Positions 10,438-21,426 of a stretch of DNA of 64,000 nt are shown here, one piece after another. Position 1 is the stretch's first letter; each line of letters opens with the position of its first letter. This DNA comes from Fremontodendron californicum (Eukaryota; Streptophyta; Magnoliopsida; Malvales; Malvaceae): contig JAULJL010000015.1 in the NCBI GenBank assembly GCA_030761205.1, forward strand, positions 14,451,501 to 14,515,500. The letters run 5' to 3'. The position numbers and the translations under genes are program-made. Under the pieces are notes generated by a model. It saw only the letters and a list, made by a program, of their open reading frames with translations, was not told where the DNA came from and did not search any database.

Positions 10438-11629
10438 TGGGGCGTTTGATACCTTCCCAGGAATCATATTCCATGGAATGTGATTTTTGAGAATTTGATT
10501 CCTGATAATGTAACTTTTCAACGTTTGGTATACATAGAAAAGTGCTGATTAAAATCCTAGGAATGTAATGATAATTTCCGAAATTACCCTTATCAAAAAA
10601 ATGTAAATTTTATTAATTTTAAAATTTTTCAATGATATTTATTATTAACAAATATTTGTACAAAATATTTAAAAATAATATTTTAATTAATAATTTGAGT
10701 TACTTTTAGGATAAAAAAATATTTATTAAAATAAATTTTCGAAATTACTCTCATGTAATTGAAAAATCAAAAAGCTGAATGAAAATTAAATATTATTTAA
10801 ATATTTTAATGATATTTATTATTAATAAACATTTGTACTAAATATTTAAAAAAAATATTTTAATTGATAATTTGAGTTATTTTTATGATAAAAAATATTT
10901 GTTAATAATAAATTTCGAAATTACTTTCATGTTGTTAAAAAATTAAAAGATTATGTACAAATTAAATATTATTTAAATATTTTAATGATATTTATTATTA
11001 ACAAATATGTGTACTAAATATTTAAAAATAATATTTTAATTGATAATTTGAGTTATTTTTATGATAAAAAAATATTTGTTAATAATAAATTTTCGAAATT
11101 ACTTTCATGTAGTTTTAAAGTTAAAAGGCTGTATAAAAATTAAATATTATTTAAATATTTCAATGATATTTATTATTAACAAACATTTGTACTAAATATT
11201 TAAAAATAATATTTCAATTGATAATTTGAATTACTTTTATGATAAAAAAATATTTATTAATAATAAAATTTTGAAGTTACTCTTAAGTAATTGGAAAATT
11301 AAAAAGTTGAATGCAAATTAAATATTATTTAAATATTTTAATAATATTTATTATTAATAAATATTTGTATAAATATTTTAAAATAATATTTCAATTGATA
11401 ATATTAAATCAAATAGAAAGAGAATAATTTTGTCTTTAATATTTTTTTAACTTTCTAACTACATGGGAAAGTTACTTTCCCACCACTTCTCATGGGAATC
11501 ACATTCCAATACTTGTGGGAAAGTAACTCTGCAAGGAAAATTACATTCCCAGGAAAGTGAGCAGTTTTTAATATATCAAACATGAAAATCACATTTTCAC
11601 CAATTACTTTCCGTCATACCAAACGCCCT
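10438..11629. mobile_element. TIR DNA element with internal 178-bp tandem repeats
   Basis: The ends are inverted: GGGGCGTTTGATACC at left and, on the opposite strand, AGGGCGTTTGGTATG at right, with further similarity inward (ATTCCATGGAATGTGATTTT against GGGAATGTAATTTTCC-type sequence). This resembles PIF/Harbinger or hAT MITE termini; the target duplication is not clear. The interior (about 10620-11400) holds five copies of a ~178-bp unit marked by AATGATATTTATTATTAA at about 10629, 10810, 10985, 11163 and 11339. No transposase is present. Confidence 0.6.
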
Positions 11630-11740
11630 TTATATACAAGTGACTTTGACCGACTTTATTAAAAATATTTTATATAGGAATTTTACTAACTAGTTCTATA
11701 ACTAACCACACTCAATTTTTTTGTCAAGACATAAGTATAT

Positions 11741-12209
11741 TAAGGATGGCAAACCTCAATCCACTCCACGAATTTCACGTCCATCCATTATGAATGAAAA
11801 GATTTTTGTTTTTGAAAAATGAGAGCTGGGTGGAGATGAACGATTTTGGTAAATACTTAATTTATCCTGCCTGTCTTTTAAAATTTTTATTTTATCCCTT
11901 AAAATATTCTATATATTTTTTTATTTATATTTTTAGTATATATATTAATATTATATATACTTTATATATATGTATATTATATAAGCTAAAGAATTATATA
12001 TACTAAAGTTATGTTCATGAATAAATTAAATATATATTTTTATAATATTAAATTAAAAATAATTAATAAAAAAGTGGGATGCAGCAACGTGGAGCAGTTA
12101 TGAATGTAATCAATATAAATGGAGGCGGATGTTTTCAACATCCATACAAGAGTCAACGGAGGTGAATATAAGGCAATCTTCGTCCTCGTCCTGCTCTATT
12201 GCCATCATA
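11741..12209. mobile_element. hAT-like MITE
   Basis: Short inverted ends TAAGGATGGCAA and, reversed, TATGATGGCAA bound a 469-bp AT-rich element. Flanking 8-mers AAGTATAT (11733-11740) and AAGTATAC (12210-12217) differ by one base and fit the 8-bp duplication of hAT elements. The small frame at 11794-12006 is low-complexity and not a gene. Confidence 0.5.
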
Positions 12210-12341
12210 AAGTATACTTTTAAAATTATTATATTAAGTAATTTGTTTTATTAATGCATTAAAATTTATATTATTAACTATTGATTACAGTGCTAATTTT
12301 AAAGAGTATTTTTAGGAAATACTTATTTATATATGTACATC

Positions 12342-13270
12342 TAAGGGTGTTCACTATTCGATTTTAACCGAACTAACCGATCGAAATTTAATTCGGTTCG
12401 GTTAATCGGTTAACTAAACAAAGTTCGGTTTAGTTATTGGTTAATGATTTTGGAAAATTTCAATTCGATTAAGCGAAAATACCCGAATTACACAAATTAA
12501 CCGAAAATATACTAAACGGAAATCCCCGTGCCGTTTAGTTATGTTATTTTTTTTTTATTAATTTATAAACAAAATATAAAAAACATAAACAATAAAACAA
12601 ACCCTAACCCTAACCCTCTCTCTCTCAGCCTAGCCCTAACCCGCCGCTCTCGTCTCTCTCTCTCAGCCTCTCTTCGACTCTTCCCTCAGTCACAGCCTCT
12701 CAGCCTCTCTTCCCTGGTAGCTAGTATTGTGTGTTTCAGAGTTGTGGAGATATCTCACTTTGCTCTAAGTAAGCATGCTTGCTACCTCACTTTGCCGATC
12801 CTTCTTCACCTATCAGTTGCTACGATGAGGATAACGATAGTACTAATAACGAAGGAGACTCTCCCGGTAATTGGAAGAAAAAAAATGAAGTTCGGCGCAA
12901 CTGACACGTACGTTCAAATTTCCAGATGAATTTGATATAACTCACCTCAGTTAAGCTCCTGGAATCTGGTCCATATTCTGCCCTGCTTTTTTACCTTGTT
13001 GATAAAGCATTCTCTTCTATAACTTGCATCTAAATACTGTGTCTCTGATTCTATCATATCAGCTATGGCAATGCCATGGATCATATGATTAAAATAAATT
13101 AGGTATTTATTTTGATTAATTAGAAAATCGATCGAATTAATCGAATCGAAATTATTTCGATTCGATTAATTCACCGTTTTAACTATTTAGTTCGGTTAAC
13201 GATTAATAAAAAAATAAATTCGATTAATCGTATTTCGATTCGAGTATTAACTGAATTAATCATTTGAACA
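12342..13270. mobile_element. hAT-like non-autonomous element with CT-rich insert
   Basis: The left end TAAGGGTGTTCA and the right end, reversed TGTTCAAATG, share TGTTCA, and both are followed by inverted TTCGGTT/AACCGAA-rich stretches. TGTACATC (12334-12341) and CGTACATC (13271-13278) form a probable 8-bp target duplication with one mismatch. The middle (12598-12720) is pyrimidine-rich with CCCTAA repeats and resembles a 5' UTR. The 133-residue open frame there is Ser/Leu-rich low-complexity sequence, and I do not call it a gene. Confidence 0.5.
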
Positions 13271-13939
13271 CGTACATCAAAAAGTTGTGGTAATCTAGTA
13301 TTTAAGCATAGTAAGTGTATATATTCACTATTCAAAGAGTGAGTTCATTTTTTTTTTCTCAAAATCAAAATTAAAAAATGTAGTGATATTTTTCCTTTGA
13401 AAAACTTATAAAAATCATATAGTTAGGAAGCACAACTACATACATGGTTTTCCATTTCTGCGATCATTATCATCTTTTTTTTTTTTTTTTTTTTTTTTAT
13501 TCCTTTTGGATTAAGGAGTATTGTATAGCTTTAAACCCTAGGCCTAGCTAGGGATAACTCACAGTACTGCTTTTTCTAATGTTTTCTCCTCTGATGACTA
13601 GCTAGGATTAAAAGTCTATTATTTACTTGTTTTAATGGAATAATGTAACAGTAAATTAATTAAATCTAACATTTTCAATTTAATAGTTTATTGTTTCGAA
13701 AACTTAAAAAGAAAGAATAAGAACTTTGATTAGATAATGAATATAAAAGTAATTAAGCATTTTTATAACATAAAAAACTAATAATGTAAAAAAACAGTAA
13801 AATGGAATCTGAATTAGAATTAACAAAGACTTAAGCTAAGCATTGTTATCTTTAAAAGATAAGTTGCAAGAGTTCGTAGAATATCTCTCTTCTCTTGAAC
13901 TTTTTCAAGACTACCCAAAGAGTAAGTAATAATCTTTAA
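13271..13939. other. Intergenic, poly-T tract
   Basis: No gene is seen. A poly-T run of about 25 bases lies at 13476-13500. The remainder is AT-rich. Confidence 0.35.
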
Positions 13940-14385
13940 TTAGAATTAAGTCCCCCCATCTGTTGGGGTGCTTTTATTTTTTTTTAATAAAATTTTTAAT
14001 TAATTAATAATAATAAATTAATTTTAAATTAAATTTCATTAAATAATAAAATTTTATTTAAATTTTTTATTTTAAAAATATAATTATATTAATATAATTA
14101 TATTTTCTTAATTATGAAAATTAAATTTATGAAAATTATTTATATATAAATTATGTAATAAAAATATATTTTTAAATGTTATTTATATGTATTTTTTAAA
14201 AATATTTAGATCTTATTGCATAGTGTATATTTTTATTTATAGGAGGTAAAAATAATAAATAAAAAAATAAAATTATGGTTTGTATTTTATTCTATCGTAG
14301 GGTTGATTTTATAATATAGGTTAGCAGCAAGTTCATTTTTTTCTTTTAAATTGTCAACGTGCGAACCAACTCCTTTAAATACATA

Positions 14386-15783
14386 TGTACACACAAATTT
14401 CGCGTCGAAAATATGACAAGGAAAATTTGGAGTCAAATAATAATTTTATTAATCAAACTTTGAGGTTACAATCTCTGAATATTCTTAAAGAAAGAAATCC
14501 TTTGATTCTTTTCTTCAGTAAAATTTTGATTCAAGGGTCTTCACGACTTGATCTTGAATCGATAAGATCCACTTCAAGGGTCTTCTAGACTTGATCTTGA
14601 AATTTGATCCCAAATTAGGAAGTCTTGAAAATCTTGGAATTATGCTTCAAGGGTCTTGATGACTTGATCCTGAAATTAGCTTCAAGTGTCTTTGAGACTT
14701 TATCTTGAATACACGTTGTTTGCTTCAAGGGTCTTCGAGATTTATCTTCTTTTTTTGGATCAACACAAGATTGAAGAGCAACTTCTTAAGAAATCTTTAA
14801 GAACAGACACAATGGTGTTCTTAAGAATTTCTTGCTTCAATTCTGCAGAGATTTCTTCTCGAGACTTTGGAGAGGATTTAACTCTTTCAAATCTATTTCT
14901 ACTTAAGACTTTGGAGAGGATTTAAATCTTCCAAATCTTTTTCTTCTTGAGACTTTGGAGATATTTAACTCTTCCAAATCTATTTCTTTTTAAGACTTTG
15001 GAGAGGATTTAACTCTTCCAAATCTTTCTTCTTCTCCTCAGGCTTCTGAATTGTGAATTTGTGTTAAGGGGAGGTCTCTATTTATAGTGGTAGCTAGCCA
15101 AGTGAAAGAGAGTTTTAAAAGAACTCATCCTCCTTATTTATCTCTTAATTATTTTAATTAGAGATAATATCTTCTTATTTATCTCTTAATTAATTTAATT
15201 TAATTATAGATAAAATATTTATTTTTATCACTTAATTAATTAATTAAATTAGAATCACTTAATTAATTAATTAAATTAGAGATAAAATATTTATTTATCT
15301 CTTAATTAATTTAATTTAATTAGAGATAAAACTTTATTATTTATCCCTTAATTAATTGATTAAATTAGAGATAAAATATTTATTTTTTATCACTTAATTA
15401 ATTAATTAAATTAGAGATAAAATATTTATTTATCTCTTAATTAATTTAATTTAATTAGAGATAAAAATTTATTATTTATCTCTTAATTAATTTAATTTAA
15501 TTAGAGATAAAAATTTATTATTTATCTCTTAATTAATTTAATTTAATTAGAGGTAAAATAATTATGACACATGGGTGAAATTTGATTGGATAACCCATGA
15601 ATCCTTGCAATTTGATTGGTCAAACCATGTGTACATATTTAATTAATTATAAAATAATTAATTATAATATGATATTATCAATTTCACATGGTAATGTATA
15701 ATTTAATTGAAAATTTCTTAATTAAAGAAATTCCAATTGACATGTGGCTATTTGTAATTGGTTACAAATTTTCTCCTTCTACA
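14386..15783 (-). repeat. 3' LTR of Tat element
   Basis: Starts TGTACACAC, ends CTTCTACA. It carries short CTTCAAGGGTCTTCGAGACT repeats and an array of about eight 45-bp units built on TTAATTAATTTAATT and AGAGATAAA. On the minus strand a CTATAAATAGAG TATA-like box lies near 15080. It differs from the right copy by a ~19-bp deletion, one extra ~48-bp repeat unit and a few substitutions. Open frames inside it (14385-14588, 14686-14925) are not genes. Confidence 0.9.
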
Positions 15784-16389
15784 AATGCCACCTCAAGACT
15801 TGGTTACGTACACGAATTTTTTTTTATTTTTTATTTTAGTGTAGCAAGTGGACAAGTCTTGAAAAATTTATCTACATCAATTAATTATCCTCATATAATT
15901 TTGTATATGAGACGAAAAAAAATTGATTTAGCAAATATAATTTTCTATGCATCAAAATGGACCATGAATGGAAGATTGGCCCACCCTAAATGGTTTAGCA
16001 AAAAAAAATAGATGTTGGGCCAACATTGGCCTACGTAGAGTAAATATGGACCAATATTGGCCCACGTGACAAATGGGATTTAGGCCACAAAAATTTGTCA
16101 TATTGTCAGCACAAATGGGATTTAGGCTAGACTTAAAATATTCTTTTTTTTTTTCAAAGAATTTGACTTGATAAAGGAACCCAGCAACTCATGCAAAACA
16201 TAGTTCTTAGTTTGAAGACTTTCTACGGTTCCAAAGAATTTGACTTTGATCTAATCGCTTTTTTGCTCAAATTAATTTCAATTAAAACTCAATCTCCAGT
16301 TTTAAAGAAATTCTAATGCAATTAGAAGTTCTATTCCTTAACCACATGGGACTTGAATTATTTCCCCTATAAAAGCAACATCCCTCTGA
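15784..16389. other. Tat internal region upstream of antisense gene
   Basis: Between the 3' LTR and the nested insertion. No coding function is seen. It contains GGCCCACGTGAC, a G-box-like CACGTG core, at about 16060 and the TATA box of the antisense gene at its right end, so it probably serves as that gene's promoter region. Confidence 0.4.
16368..16374 (+). promoter_or_regulatory. TATA box of antisense (plant mobile domain) gene
   Basis: CCCCTATAAAAGCAAC reads as a strong plant TATA box on the plus strand, opposite to gag-pol. The nested LTR element is inserted 20 bp downstream, so the transcription start expected about 30 bp from the TATA now lies beyond that insertion, near 23492. The original exon resumes there and reaches a GTGAGT donor at 23542. 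Confidence 0.5.
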
Positions 16390-16394
16390 CTTAT

Positions 16395-18455
16395 TGATAA
16401 CTCGTATAATTATATAGTTTTTAGTTATGTTTTATTATTGTTTTGTGTCAAATACGAGTTATTATTGTTTAGTCTAATTGTGTTTATGATCTTTTATATT
16501 TTTATGTAATTTGGTGTTTTTCACAAGTTTCTTTGAGTGATTTCAGATTACTAGAATTAAGGGCAAATCCAGTTCAGTTCCAGTTCTGACACCTTTTTCC
16601 ATATCAGCTATATCTAGAGTTTCACTGAAGCAATAAGGCTGAAATTTTAACCGTGCAAAGTTAAGAGGCATATCTATCTTTTTCATGTTTTACACTTCTT
16701 GAAACGGAGTCGTTTTCCCTAGCGAAATCAACCATCAAGTTGGCTGATGTGCAATGACGTCTGTCCTGAGCAGTTTTCGCATTTTGACCATATCGTCCGA
16801 TACACATCAGCAAATGAGCTGATTCCAACGGCTGTGGATCACTAACTGATAGTGGAACATTTGTCTAGAAGACCATGTGATCAGATAAAGCCTCCAATAT
16901 TGAAGAAATCGACCATCAAGTTGGCTGATGTGCAATGACGTTTGTGCTGACCTGTTTTCGTATTTTGCCCATATCTTCTTCTCCACATCAGCAAATGAGC
17001 TGATTCCAACGGCTATGAATCAGTAACTCATAGGGGAAAATTTTTCTAGAAGACCATGTGATCAGATCAGGCATCCAAGATTGACAAAATCGACCATCAA
17101 GTTGGCTGATCAAAATGGTCATACAATATGACGAAAATTGTTAGAAAAATGCACCCACCTATTATACCTACCTTTGAAATTTGTAAAGCCTGTCTCTTGT
17201 CATTTAGCCCTCCAAAATGTGTATAAATAGAGGGCCTTGGATGATTGTAGAGGATCATATTGTACATAGGTAGGATATTAGCCATTGTAATAAAATTCTC
17301 TAAGTTTTCTTCTTCTTTCTTTTCTCTAGTTTTCTTTTTCTTTAGAAAGAGCAAGAGGTTGGATAGTTAATATTCTTCTTCTTTCTTTCTTTCTTTCTTT
17401 TATTTTCTTCTTAGATTCTATTTAATTTTATGTTTATAATGCCTATGCTAGGCTAAACTTCTATTTGGTTAAGGGTGATTTCAAAGCCCTAGACATGTTT
17501 TATAATTGATTTTCAGATTCTATCTATCATTAATTTTCTATCAAAGTTGCTTATGTTCTTCTACAAGAATTGTTCATGATGTTGTCTTGATTTATTTAGG
17601 TGTACAACTAGATAGATCTTGATAATTATCTATTGCTAGTTTAGGAGTCTTGATCCGTGTAATTGTCTTGATTTCCTATTCATAAGTGGCAATTTGTGAT
17701 TAATGATTATGGTCAAGTTTTCAATAATTGCAAAGTGGAACATAACCTAAGTTGAACAATCCGAGCTTATGTGTTTGTTGCTTAGATCAACCTATCTTTC
17801 TCATCATAAAGCTACCATTAAATTGAATTTAGAGAGCTTATTCTAGGTTGTTTAATGGTTAGAGATTAAATAGAGAGCTTGTTCTATTTAACGACAAACT
17901 AAGGAAAGATTGGGGTAACAGAGCTTGTTGTTATCTACGGTTGTTAACTTTGATAGTTGGTTGATATTGATAGATCTGAAATTAATTCTTAATGATGTCT
18001 AGTGGTGGAGAATGAAACCTTAACCATATTTTTCATATTTGATTCTTCTTACTTACTTGTTTTCTTACTTTTAGTTTGCTTATTTTTTATATTTATTTTT
18101 ATTGGCTGGTTATACCGCCTAATTTGTATATTAACTTTGTTTTATTTTTATTGGCTGGTTATACCGCCTAATTTAGTATATATATTTTTATTGGCTGGTT
18201 ATACCGCCTAATTTAGTATATATATCTTTATTGGCTGGTTATACCGCCTTGCATCTTATTCTTATTATTTACTTTAGTTTAAATCTGGCTTCAAAAACCC
18301 ATTTTCTTTTCTTGTTTTCTTTGAACGTAAGTTATAAACTATTAACTTATAAACTAAAACCCAATCCCTGAGGACTCGACCCTTGCTAACTACTATACTT
18401 ACAATTGATCTTTTTAGTGCAAGGTTAAATAAGATACACTCTTTTGGGTGCATCA
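16395..18455 (+). repeat. 5' LTR of nested LARD element
   Basis: Starts TGATAACTCG, ends GTGCATCA. A GTATAAATAGAGG TATA box lies at about 17220. Two ~165-bp related blocks (around 16730 and 16915) share CGACCATCAAGTTGGCTGAT. From about 18098 to 18250 TTATTGGCTGGTTATACCGC recurs four times. Open frames in it (17097-17354 minus, 18002-18211 plus) recur in the other LTR and are not genes. Confidence 0.9.
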
Positions 18456-18461
18456 AATTTT

Positions 18462-18479
18462 TGGCGCCGTTGCCGGGGA
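18462..18479 (+). other. Primer-binding site, tRNA-Asp type
   Basis: TGGCGCCGTTGCCGGGGA starts six bases inside the 5' LTR end. It is complementary to the 3' end of plant tRNA-Asp including CCA, the primer typical of Athila-related elements. Confidence 0.8.
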
Positions 18480-18596
18480 TTGCTTTCTTTAGTTTATTTG
18501 TTACTTGGTTTATTCTTATTTTCAGTTCTAATTAGTTTTATTTTCTTGTACATACAAGTTTTTCTTTTCAAATTTAAAAAAAAAAAAAAAAAAACA

Positions 18597-19535
18597 ATGG
18601 AATTGAGCAATCTAACACTTGAAGAGTTGGTGGCATACATGAACATGGAGAATCAACAAGCCAATCTCACCTCCCCAGTTCAACAATTGGCCATGGGAGG
18701 ATGTCAAGGCCATCAAGTGTTCCAAGACCAACAGTATGATCATTACTCAAACACTTACCATGAGGGATGGTGGGATCATACTAATTATGGCTACTCGAAA
18801 AATTACCAAGAAGTAGATCCTTATGCCAATTACACTCATCCATCTAGCTTCAATCAATCATGGTCTCAAGAACCAGATCTTCTTCAACCACCACATATGA
18901 CTCAAAACTCAGGTACTTCTTTAGAAGATCTTGTCGATTCTCTTGTTACTAATACTTTGCAATTTCAACAGGAAACAAGGGCAAGCATCTGGAGTTTGGA
19001 AAGGCAAATGAGCCTATTGGCTAGTAGTATGGTGGTATGGGTAGCACAAAGATCTGAAGAACTTTCTGCCCAAACAATGATTAACCCAAAGGAGAATACT
19101 ACTATTGTGACCTTGAGGAATGAGGAACAAGATGAGGATGAGACAAAATTAGAGATGGATTCTATTCTTGAGGATAATGAAGCCACAAATACAAATAAGA
19201 GTATTTCGGCACCTGAGGTAACGTTTGAGATTCCAATTTTTACTAATGTTTCTTCTCCACCTTTTCCTAGTAGATTCGCAAAGTTCAAGGAGGATGAACA
19301 TGAACAAGACACGCTGGAAACCTTAAACAGTTTGTTTGTGGATGTCATTCAACAAGTACCAAAAGATGCACCATTCCTCGATGAGATATGCACCACCAAG
19401 GATGATGGAATAATACTTGTAATGGAGAATGCATCCACTGTTGTGCAAAGAAAGCTTCCTCTCAAACGCATAAATTTGGGAAATTTCATGTATGAGCCTG
19501 ACAAGCCTAAAAAGCCAAGAAGGGGTGTTGGTTAG
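18597..19535 (+). CDS. Gag-like protein of nested LARD element
   Basis: 312 residues from the ATG at 18597, which follows an A-rich leader; the open frame extends upstream into the LTR, but that part is low-complexity. The protein starts MELSNLTLEELVAYMNMENQ, is Gln/Asn/Tyr-rich to residue 110, and contains LEDLVDSLV and QQETRASIWSLERQMSLLAS, a short coiled coil like that in Athila/gypsy gag proteins. An acidic middle and KRINLGNFMYEPDKPKKPRR at the end follow. No zinc knuckle is visible. It probably packages the element RNA, but this is inference from position and one motif. Confidence 0.6.
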   Translation: MELSNLTLEELVAYMNMENQQANLTSPVQQLAMGGCQGHQVFQDQQYDHYSNTYHEGWWDHTNYGYSKNYQEVDPYANYTHPSSFNQSWSQEPDLLQPPHMTQNSGTSLEDLVDSLVTNTLQFQQETRASIWSLERQMSLLASSMVVWVAQRSEELSAQTMINPKENTTIVTLRNEEQDEDETKLEMDSILEDNEATNTNKSISAPEVTFEIPIFTNVSSPPFPSRFAKFKEDEHEQDTLETLNSLFVDVIQQVPKDAPFLDEICTTKDDGIILVMENASTVVQRKLPLKRINLGNFMYEPDKPKKPRRGVG

Positions 19536-21410
19536 GTTCAAAACACTAACTCAAGTGTTAATTGGGAAGGCAACCCAATTAAAGAAGAAATTGCCAACCT
19601 TCCATATTCAGATTTGCTTTCTCTTTCTTTTCCTTTTCCTTTTTCTTTTCTTTTATTATTTTTATTTTTATTGTTTTTATTTTTATTTTTTATGTTTACT
19701 TGTTAATTTTTGTTTAGTATTTTAGGATTATTTAGGTTGCATGAGTTTGTTTTGTTTTGAGTCTTAGTTGTTCCTATTCTTATGTTATTAGTTCTTTTCT
19801 CTTACACATGATTCTTTCATTTGGGTTAATAGACTTACATTGAGGACAATGTAAGAATTAAGTGTGGGGGGAATGATTTAGGATTTCTTTTATTTTTGTC
19901 TACTATTTTTTTTATGAGTCTTTATTATTATTATTTTTAGTGTGTTTTAGTTCCTTTTTAATACAATGATGAGATATGAATTGCATAAGTCTAAAACAGA
20001 TTTATTAGTGAGAAGATTTTCATGAGAATTGAACTTGATATCAATCTTTTTATGAGCCAATGTTAATATGATATGTTGATTGAGAAAGAAGCATGTTTAG
20101 ACTTAATCTGACTTGTATAATCATCCTTGTGAGTTTTTGAGCCTATAATGATTGATGCATTATACAAATCAATCTAATTTCTTTCTTGAGTGCTCTTATG
20201 ATTACATGATTCTCTAGAACTTGCTTTAAACCATTTGAGACTATATTGATGCATGTAACAACATGAATATGATAGAGGCATTAGGACTTTTTAACTAGGG
20301 CCAAACAGCCATCCCTTATTGATGTTCCAAGAGAACATCCCTCTAGTGAACCAATTTGAGCCTACATTGAATAAGCTATTTATTTGGTAACCACATCTTA
20401 CACCTAGCCTAAACACATTTATATCTTTACCCTTGTTCTAAAGATGGACTAGAATGTTTGAGACATATTGCAAAAACAAGGGATATTTTTTGAAAATTTG
20501 GGTTAGAACAAAAGATAAGTGTGGGGGAGGAGAAAGGCAAAAGTCAAGAGAAAAATAGAGGGAATATTGCCAAATACATTCCCATGTGAAAAAAAAAAAA
20601 ATTTTTTTGAATAATCTCTTGAACTTCTAGTTAAAGAAAAGAAAAAGATGTTCGAAAGTTGGTTAGAATGAAGTAAAGGCTCGACATGAAATATTCAGCC
20701 TATGTGATTATGTACTTCTAAAGAATATTGAGAAAGTTTTATTTGCAAAATCTTATTTTGTCTCTAAATTCTATGAAGTCTTTGGAATGTTTGTGATATC
20801 TTTTCCTTTTTATTCTTTAACCACATTATTACCTCTTGGCCCCATTACAACCTTGATTAAAGACCTCTTGATTTATGAAGTTGCATGATCTTTTAGTGGA
20901 GAATAGGTAGACAAGCAAGCATATGGTAGAACTATTTTCATGAGATTGATTGAGTGTAAACACTTTACCACTACTTTAAAGAGTGAAAATCATGAGAGTA
21001 TCCCATGTGAGAAGTTGAGATTAAGTTTGAATGTGCACTATTTTGATTGAAATATGTTATGTTAATATTGGCTTAACTCAAACAATTTACATTCAAGCAT
21101 GATTTTTTGTGAAATTCTTTAAGCTATTGATTAGTTTATAAGACTTGTTCAAAGATTGTCTCTAATTTATATTGAAAGGAATAGGAGTAAATATTTTTAG
21201 TATATGTAGTTTATTTATATTTTAGTTTTTCAATGTTTGTGGGTATCGTTCTAGTAAACCCTCACGAGACTAAACTCGTCCACTAGGGACACCTAGGGGT
21301 TTAAAGGCTTGTGTCACATGCTAAGTGCCACCGTGATTTCCTACGAAAATGGATTAGATTAGATTTTCTTATTTTATTTTTATTGAGTCGTTGCTAGGGA
21401 CTAGCAACAA
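19536..21410 (+). other. Non-coding interior of LARD element
   Basis: About 1.9 kb without a coding frame. It starts with a pyrimidine-rich tract, then carries AAGTGTGGGGG-type G-rich motifs at about 19860 and 20518 in addition to the one beside the 3' LTR. Conserved non-coding interiors are usual in LARDs. Confidence 0.55.
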
Positions 21411-21413
21411 TCT

Positions 21414-21426
21414 AAGTGTGGGGGTG
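21414..21426 (+). other. Polypurine tract of LARD element
   Basis: AAGTGTGGGGGTG lies directly before the 3' LTR start at 21427, the expected site of plus-strand priming. Confidence 0.7.

Noticed and set aside
12598..12640. CCCTAA repeats suggesting an interstitial telomere
   Set aside because: Only about four imperfect 6-base units inside a CT-rich, UTR-like stretch of a MITE; the plant telomere unit is 7 bases.
15688..16011. 107-residue plus-strand frame at the LTR edge
   Set aside because: It crosses the LTR boundary, is of low complexity and matches no family I know.
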